Positions 58,834 to 64,000 of a stretch of DNA of 64,000 nucleotides are shown in pieces (positions within the stretch are counted from its first letter, which is position 1; each line of letters starts with the position of its first letter). The notes below the pieces were generated by a model. That model was not told the origin of the DNA, searched no databases, and worked only from the letters and a program-made list of their open reading frames with translations. The translations under genes and the position numbers were made by a program. The DNA lies in the NCBI GenBank assembly GCA_943788425.1, contig CALSQF010000006.1, positions 62,001 to 126,000 of the forward strand. Reading direction: 5' to 3'. This DNA comes from an uncultured Planktomarina sp. Lineage in GTDB: Bacteria; Pseudomonadota; Alphaproteobacteria; Rhodobacterales; Rhodobacteraceae.

Positions 58834-59092
58834 GGCGTATTCTTTCTGCTGATCCAGTTCACGCAGGGGCGGATGACAAGGCCGCTGGGTCTGCTCAATT
58901 TGCTATATAGCCTAGGCGCTTCATGTTTCTGTACCTTTAGGCAAGTTTTGATCAAATTGCCCGCGACATTTCCGCCCCCGTGATATGAAATTCAGAGCTT
59001 TTGAACACAATAGGCAACAAAGCCGCCCTGTCACCGCTTTTGCAGAGGCATATTTCGCCCTATTGGGTGCGCAACACCTAAGGGCAGAATGA

Positions 59093-59608
59093 ATGGACAT
59101 ATTGATTCCCGCATGGATAGACGGTCAGTTGCAGCCAGTTGAAAAGCTGCAAACCCATCTGCGCGGATTGAAGCATAAAGCAGTGTCTGTTTTTGTGATG
59201 CGGAGTGCGGAGACATTGCTGCAACGCCGCGCCATGAGCAAATATCACACCCCCCGGCCTTTGAGCCAATGCCTGCTGCACAAATCCGGAATGGGGCGAA
59301 GCTGGTTTGACTGCGCCCAGCGCCGGCTTGAAGAAGAATTAGGGCTGGCGGACCAAATCCCTGTGTACCGCGGCACGGTAGAATATCGCGCTGATGTGGG
59401 CGGCGGTATGATTGAGCATGAGGTGGTGGAAATTTTTACGCTGCAAGTCACCCAGATCAACATTCACCCCAATCCCGAAGAGTTGATGGATCATCGCTGG
59501 TAAAATCTAAAGGATCTCACCCATGAGATTGCAGCGCAGCCCGAGGTTTTTACCCCATGGCTAAAAATCTACCTCAGCCAACATGCGAAAGCCATATTTG
59601 GCGCCTAG
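59093..59608 (+). pseudogene. idi: Isopentenyl-diphosphate isomerase (idi) pseudogene
   Basis: The reading begins ILIPAWIDGQLQPVEKLQ and LRGLKHKAVSVFVM, as in Rhodobacteraceae type 1 IPP isomerase, and ends WLKIYLSQHAKAIFG with TAG at 59606-59608. Lesions: an extra C in the C run 59250-59255 and a lost base near 59302 shift the intervening 17 or so codons, which in the restored frame read GL-stop-ANACCTNPEWGE, including TGA at 59262-59264 for the Trp of GLWAN. Further on, TAA at 59501-59503 interrupts MDHRW-NLKDL. The metal-binding His of CCTHP is Asn. The enzyme would balance IPP and DMAPP. Its end overlaps the yaaA stop by four bases. Confidence 0.87.
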
Positions 59609-60378
59609 GCGGGATAATCACGCAGGAAGACCGGTTTTTCTGGCGTGGATTGCTCAGGTTGATAGGCATATCCACCCAAATCAAACTCCACGATTTGCGC
59701 AGGATCTGACAATCGGTTCTGGACAATAAATCGCGCCATCGCCCCGCGGGCTTTCTTGGCGTAGAAGCTCACAATCTTCGCCTTACCCTCTTTCAGCTCC
59801 AGAAATTGCGGCGTGATGATCGGCAGATGCAGCGCCGAGACATCCACAGCACGAAAGTATTCTTGGCTGGCACAGTTGACCAGCGCCTGCGCACCGGTCG
59901 CCTTGGCCTGTGCGTTTAACGCCTTTGACAACTCCTGCCCCCAATAGGCATAAAGAGATCCGCCGCGATCCGTTTTCAGGCGGCTGCCCATTTCAAGCCG
60001 GTAGGCTTGGATTTGATCCAAAGGCCGCAAAACACCGTAAAGCCCAGAGAAAATGCGCAGATGCTCCTGTGCCCACCGCATATCATCCTCGCTGAAGCTC
60101 GCCGCTTCCATGCCTTGGTAAGTGTCTCCCGCAAAGGCCAAAGCGGCGGGACGCAAAGCTTCATCCGCTGGCTTGTCCGCAAAGGCCACAAAGCGCTTGT
60201 GGTTCAGCCGCGCAAGATTTTCGCTGATCGACATCAGCTTTTGCAACTGAGGCACCGAAAGATCCCGCGCCGTTTTCGCCAAGTTGAAGGCATCAGCAGA
60301 AAAATCTGGTGTGGTGACATCTGAGCGCGGCGCCTCTGACCAGTCCAGCTTTTTCGCCGGTGAAATACAAACCAACAT
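59605..60378 (-). CDS. yaaA: YaaA-family peroxide stress protein
   Basis: The 257-residue protein matches YaaA (DUF328): LVCISPAKKLDWSEAP, GDTYQGMEA, LRIFSGLYGVLRPLDQIQAY, LVNCASQEYFRAVD and KIVSFYAKKARGAMARFI. In E. coli YaaA lowers intracellular iron damage under peroxide. The end overlaps the idi pseudogene in the bases CTAG. recQ lies upstream with about 37 bases between them, suggesting co-transcription. Confidence 0.94.
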   Translation of the reverse strand: MLVCISPAKKLDWSEAPRSDVTTPDFSADAFNLAKTARDLSVPQLQKLMSISENLARLNHKRFVAFADKPADEALRPAALAFAGDTYQGMEAASFSEDDMRWAQEHLRIFSGLYGVLRPLDQIQAYRLEMGSRLKTDRGGSLYAYWGQELSKALNAQAKATGAQALVNCASQEYFRAVDVSALHLPIITPQFLELKEGKAKIVSFYAKKARGAMARFIVQNRLSDPAQIVEFDLGGYAYQPEQSTPEKPVFLRDYPA

Positions 60379-60415
60379 CGTGTCTCTCTCCTTTGAACCC
60401 TTAACCTAGAGCAGT

Positions 60416-62461
60416 CTAGGCAGACTGCAAGATTTCTAAAAAGGCCAAGCCAAAACGTTCAGTGCGGGCGGGCGTCATTCCGGAAATTTGCGCCAATTGT
60501 TCTAATGAGCTTGGTCGCCTTTGTGCGATCATACGCAGGGTTGCGGTCGAACAGCTCAACGGTTTTTCCCCATCAAAGGCCCCACGGGCCAATTCCAATT
60601 GCCGCTCTAGCAGCTGATCAAAAAGCTCCCCCTCTGGGCGCCCGGCCATTTTGCGCCGTGCCGGGTGGACTGGGGGCTGCTCTCCTATGATCACCGATAG
60701 AAAGGCCTGCCCATAGCTTTCCAATTTCTTCGCCCCCACACCACCAATTGAGGCCATTTGATCCAAGTTCTGCGGACGGCGTTCTGCCATTTCAATGAGG
60801 GTTTTATCATTAAAAACAATATAGGCCGGGACTTTCTGTTGTTCGGCCAAAGCGCGCCTCTTGGCTTTAAGCGCGGATAAAAGTGGGGCATCTTCCTCTG
60901 ACACCAAGGATTTGACCGCGGGACGCCGTTCTTGACCTGCGGCGGTGATGCTGTCCTTGCGCAACTGAATTCGAGCCTCCCCCTTCAATAGGGGCCGGGC
61001 GTTCTGGGTGAACCGCAAACCCCCATGGCGCTCTGGGTCTGGGCGGATAAGATCAAACCCCATCATCTGCCGAAAAATCACCTGCCATTGCGCCTTGCTG
61101 ATGGCCTTTCCAACCCCAAAGGTCGGCAATTCATGATGGGCGCGTTGCCGTACTTTATCAGTGGCATTGCCGCGCAATATATCAATCAAATGACCTGTCC
61201 CAAACCATTCTCCGGTGCGCAAAATGGCCGATAGCGCCATGCGCACCGGTTCTGTTCCGTCAAAAACTTCAGGCGGCGCATCGCAAAGATCACAATTGCC
61301 GCAGTTCGATACTGTTTCGCCAAAATAGGTTAGCAATGCAGATCGGCGGCAACTCAACGCCTCTGCCAAACCCAACAAAGCATTGAGCCGCGCATGATCT
61401 GCCATTTTACGATCCGCAGGTGCCAGCCCTTCATCAATTTGCGCACGGCGCAGGCGAATGTCATCTGCACCAAAGAGGGTCAAAGTCTCAGCCGGCGCGC
61501 CATCACGCCCACCTCGGCCAATTTCTTGATAATAGGACTCAATGGATTTGGGCAAATCCGCATGGGCCACCCAACGGATATCCGGCTTATCCACCCCCAT
61601 ACCAAAGGCGACAGTGGCCACAACGATGAGGCCATCTTCTTGCTGAAACCGTGTTTCGACAATTCGGCGATCTTCGGCATCCATACCGCCGTGATAAAAA
61701 CAGGCCGAATGCCCCGCCTCGCACAGCGCTTGTGCCAGGGTTTCCGTCTTGGCCCGCGTGCCGCAATAGACAATGCCTGACTGCCCCTTTCGGACCGCTG
61801 CAAAAGCAAGAATTTGTTTGCGCGGTTTATCCTTAGCGGCGAAAGCCAAATAGATATTGGGGCGATCAAACCCATGTAAAAAGCTTGCCGGGGCCTGCCC
61901 ATCAAACAGCTTGTTGACGATTTCTGCTTGGGTTTCTTCATCGGCTGTAGCGGTGAAGGCGGCGAGCGGGACATTCAGTGCCCGGCGCAACTCGCCAATC
62001 CGCAGATAATCCGGGCGAAAGTCATGGCCCCATTGCGAGACACAATGCGCCTCATCCACCGCGATCATCGACACGCCAACCCGCCGCAACATCCCCAAAG
62101 ACGATCCGGCCGCCAGCCGCTCTGGAGCGATATACAAAAGTTTGAGGGTGCCTTGCTCCAACCCTTCCCAAACCGCATCTGTCTCCTCGGGCGTATTACC
62201 AGAGGTTAGAGCCCCCGCTCCGACCCCGGCGGCCTGCAAAGCGCGGACTTGGTCGCGCATCAAAGCAATCAGTGGCGAGATCACCACCGTCACCCCGTCG
62301 CGCATCAAGGCGGGCAACTGAAAACACAAGGACTTCCCACCCCCAGTGGGCATTATAGCCAGTACATTTTGCCCTTCCGTAACCGCACGCACAATCTCCT
62401 CCTGACCGGGACGAAAGGCATCGAATCCGAAGACATCCCTCAGAAGGGTGGTATAGGGCAT
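60416..62461 (-). CDS. recQ: ATP-dependent DNA helicase RecQ
   Basis: RecQ unwinds recombination and replication intermediates. The 681-residue protein has Walker A IMPTGGGKSLCFQLP, the DEAH box in VDEAHCVSQWGHDF, motif VI QEIGRGGRDG, the zinc-binding Cys set in SNCGNCDLC, a winged helix, and two HRDC-like domains (about residues 525-590 and 610-680). The double HRDC arrangement is plausible for this group. It sits in a yggT-recQ-yaaA run. Confidence 0.95.
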   Translation of the reverse strand: MPYTTLLRDVFGFDAFRPGQEEIVRAVTEGQNVLAIMPTGGGKSLCFQLPALMRDGVTVVISPLIALMRDQVRALQAAGVGAGALTSGNTPEETDAVWEGLEQGTLKLLYIAPERLAAGSSLGMLRRVGVSMIAVDEAHCVSQWGHDFRPDYLRIGELRRALNVPLAAFTATADEETQAEIVNKLFDGQAPASFLHGFDRPNIYLAFAAKDKPRKQILAFAAVRKGQSGIVYCGTRAKTETLAQALCEAGHSACFYHGGMDAEDRRIVETRFQQEDGLIVVATVAFGMGVDKPDIRWVAHADLPKSIESYYQEIGRGGRDGAPAETLTLFGADDIRLRRAQIDEGLAPADRKMADHARLNALLGLAEALSCRRSALLTYFGETVSNCGNCDLCDAPPEVFDGTEPVRMALSAILRTGEWFGTGHLIDILRGNATDKVRQRAHHELPTFGVGKAISKAQWQVIFRQMMGFDLIRPDPERHGGLRFTQNARPLLKGEARIQLRKDSITAAGQERRPAVKSLVSEEDAPLLSALKAKRRALAEQQKVPAYIVFNDKTLIEMAERRPQNLDQMASIGGVGAKKLESYGQAFLSVIIGEQPPVHPARRKMAGRPEGELFDQLLERQLELARGAFDGEKPLSCSTATLRMIAQRRPSSLEQLAQISGMTPARTERFGLAFLEILQSA

Positions 62462-62476
62462 AACAGGTCCGATGGG

Positions 62477-62755
62477 TCAGCGGCCGTAATAGGCCAAAGT
62501 ATATTGCAAAGCGGCTACGATCAGCAGCGCGATCAAAGGCGTCAAATCAAGCCCGCCCATATTTGGCAGGAACTGCCGAATACGGCCATAGATCGGATCT
62601 AAAAGACGGTTCAACCCCGACCAAATCTGCGCAACAATGGGCTGATAAAGGTTCAAAACATTGAAAGCGATCAACCAACTCATGATCAAATGGGCAATGA
62701 TAAAGAACCAAATGACGTTCAAAACCATGTAAGGTATCGCGAAAATAGGAGCCAT
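62477..62755 (-). CDS. YggT-family membrane protein
   Basis: The protein of about 92 residues has two membrane segments (VLNVIWFFIIAHLIMSWLIA near the N-terminus and LTPLIALLIVAALQYTLAYY at the C-terminus) around the polar loop RLLDPIYGRIRQFLP, the YggT pattern. Function is unclear; members are linked to osmotic stress and cell division. The start at 62755 is chosen because the open frame up to 62935 has no family similarity. It precedes recQ by 15 bases. Confidence 0.9.
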   Translation of the reverse strand: MAPIFAIPYMVLNVIWFFIIAHLIMSWLIAFNVLNLYQPIVAQIWSGLNRLLDPIYGRIRQFLPNMGGLDLTPLIALLIVAALQYTLAYYGR

Positions 62756-62897
62756 GTGAAACCTCGACAGAATACGTTTGCTTTTACCTAAGCGCTTCGG
62801 CCCCCATCGGCAAGTCGCTTGACAGATCGGGTTCAAAATCATGGGTTGACCTGCGGGCCTGCGCGCTCTTTTGTGACCAAAATTTGGAAAGCCTTCT

Positions 62898-63437
62898 ATG
62901 TACCCTTTCGTCCGTCTCGCTTGGCAATTTTTCATTCACCGCAAGACGGGCTCGCTTGCCATTGGACAAACCCACTATAGCACGCATTACTGCCTGCCTT
63001 GGGACTTGGATCTTTGGCGCGAACTCAACAATGGCCGCACCCTGTCGATCTATGACATGGGCCGCCTGCCCATGGCGCGTCGCTCTGGCTTATTAGCGAT
63101 TTTGAAACGAAAGGGCTGGGGCCTCACCATAGCCGGCAGCTCCGTACGCTACCGCAAGCGCATCCGTGTGTTTGACAAAATCGAAATGCGCAGCCGCGCC
63201 CTTTGTGCCGATGCGCGGTTTATGTATCTGGAGCAAAGCATGTGGGTGAAGGGAACCTGTGCCGGGCACGCGCTTTATCGCACCGCGGTGACCAATGCCG
63301 ATGGAATCGTGCCTATTGAAAACCTGCGGGCAGAACTGAACCCAAACACGCCCCTGCCTCCAATTCCCGAATGGGTCGCCGCATGGATCACTGCAGAGGA
63401 CCTACGCCCCTGGCCACCGATGCAGGACACCCATTAG
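62898..63437 (+). CDS. Thioesterase-like (hotdog, THEM6-like) protein
   Basis: The 179-residue protein has the acyl-CoA thioesterase-type hotdog core (STHYCLPWDLDLWRELNN, GRTLSIYDMGRLPMARRSG, AGSSVRYRKRIRVFDKIE) and a proline-rich tail. It resembles the THEM6-like group that lies near fabA/fabB-like genes in some bacteria. The activity on any acyl-CoA is unproven. It is on the opposite strand from the yggT gene and about 60 bases before the MFS gene. Confidence 0.72.
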   Translation: MYPFVRLAWQFFIHRKTGSLAIGQTHYSTHYCLPWDLDLWRELNNGRTLSIYDMGRLPMARRSGLLAILKRKGWGLTIAGSSVRYRKRIRVFDKIEMRSRALCADARFMYLEQSMWVKGTCAGHALYRTAVTNADGIVPIENLRAELNPNTPLPPIPEWVAAWITAEDLRPWPPMQDTH

Positions 63438-63496
63438 GAAACCCTTGCTTTGGCCATTTCTCTCAGCCAAACTTGAAGCATTATTAGGGGCGCCAT

Positions 63497-64000
63497 ATGT
63501 CGAAATCAACAACAGAGCAGGCCATTTTAGTCAAACGCGTGCGCGGCTGGATGATGTTCGACTGGGCCACGCAACCCTTTTACACCCTTGGTTTGACATT
63601 CATCTTTGGGCCCTATTTTGCCGGTGTTGCCGCAGAGCATTACCTGTCCAGCGGATTGGATCCCACCAGCGCCAAAGCCAACGCGCAATCAATATGGTCT
63701 TGGGGTCAGGCTTTGGCCGGCTTTGTCGTTGCGATCATAGGCATTCTTGCCGGTGCCTATGCCGATAGTACCGGCCGGCGGATGCCTTGGATTTGGGCCT
63801 CCTCATTGGTCTTTGTAATCTGCTCTTGGATGCTCTGGTACATGGTGCCAGATGGATCTGCGATGTGGTCCTCTTTAATCTTCTTCTCCATCGCCTTCAT
63901 CGCCGCTGAGCTCGCGCTTGTATTCACCAATGCCATTCTCCCCAGCCTAGGAGACAGGCGGGAGGTCGGAAAAATCTCAGGCAGTGGCGCCGCACTGGGC
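63497..64000 (+). CDS. UMF1-family MFS transporter (3' end outside window)
   Basis: The open frame begins with ATG at 63497 (AGGGG upstream) and runs off the window at 64000 with 168 codons. The protein opens KSTTEQAILVKRVRGWMMFD, then WATQPFYTLGLTFIFGPYF and further membrane segments with the loop GAYADSTGRRMPWIWASS, which is typical of UMF1 (Atg22-like) MFS proteins. The substrate is unknown. The competing frame 63445-63768 is a shadow. Confidence 0.87.
   Translation, partial: MSKSTTEQAILVKRVRGWMMFDWATQPFYTLGLTFIFGPYFAGVAAEHYLSSGLDPTSAKANAQSIWSWGQALAGFVVAIIGILAGAYADSTGRRMPWIWASSLVFVICSWMLWYMVPDGSAMWSSLIFFSIAFIAAELALVFTNAILPSLGDRREVGKISGSGAALG

Overview
The window looks like a piece of the chromosome of a marine alphaproteobacterium of the Rhodobacteraceae (Roseobacter group). 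Supporting signs are a CcrM-type GANTC methyltransferase, ALA synthase (hemA) instead of the glutamyl-tRNA route, a bc1 complex encoded as petABC, a GTTC-N7-GTTC SOS box, an MtaB/DapF pair, and a betaine/sarcosine-type demethylation operon. The base composition is moderate for this family (an impression of the low to mid 50s % GC, not computed). A streamlined pelagic lineage such as the RCA/Planktomarina type would fit, but that is inference. I see no phage, insertion sequence, CRISPR array or plasmid functions: this is ordinary chromosome with several freshly broken genes.

Layout. 1-3.7 kb: end of a LacI-type regulator, then glutathione transferase, mtaB and dapF on the minus strand; the dapF product has Ser in place of one catalytic Cys. 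3.7-5.2 kb: tRNA-Lys(UUU) with promoter and terminator, then a broken gene that joins a Sel1-repeat N-terminus to a porin C-terminus. 5.2-13.4 kb: an apparent seven-gene minus-strand operon: XRE-cupin regulator, two LysE/RhtB exporters, a dimethylglycine dehydrogenase-like flavoprotein, a homocysteine S-methyltransferase, a PNPOx-like protein and a sarcosine dehydrogenase-like flavoprotein. It can be read as betaine to dimethylglycine to sarcosine to glycine, with methionine made on the way. 13.4-28 kb: housekeeping genes (free methionine-R-sulfoxide reductase, thiolase, gamma-glutamyltransferase, hspQ, a transglycosylase lipoprotein, lolA-like, ftsK, aminotransferase, amidase, ubiH-like hydroxylase, Trm112-like, LON-like, CnoX-like, xthA).

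28-38 kb: rnhB and ccrM, whose upstream region carries two GANTC sites; an alkB pseudogene; mutY divergent from dciA-dsbA; then the lipid A/KDO genes lpxK and waaA with an inositol-monophosphatase-family gene and a TldD/PmbA gene. 38-43 kb: a Gfo/Idh/MocA dehydrogenase, a glutathione transferase and the bc1 operon petABC. 43-46 kb: the thiamine ABC importer thiBPQ under a TPP riboswitch. 46-56 kb: small lipoprotein, aroC, PCu(A)C copper chaperone, rnr, a lytic transglycosylase without a signal peptide, a NusG/RfaH-like gene with one premature stop, and an SOS-box-controlled dnaE2. 56-64 kb: thiolase, cytochrome c, hemA, an idi pseudogene, yaaA, recQ, yggT, a thioesterase-like gene and the start of a UMF1-type MFS transporter.

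The most unusual themes are the four lightly damaged genes whose ancestral reading can be reconstructed (Sel1/porin chimera, alkB, NusG-like, idi), the Cys-to-Ser change in DapF, and the self-contained methylated-glycine operon with a candidate operator ahead of its regulator.
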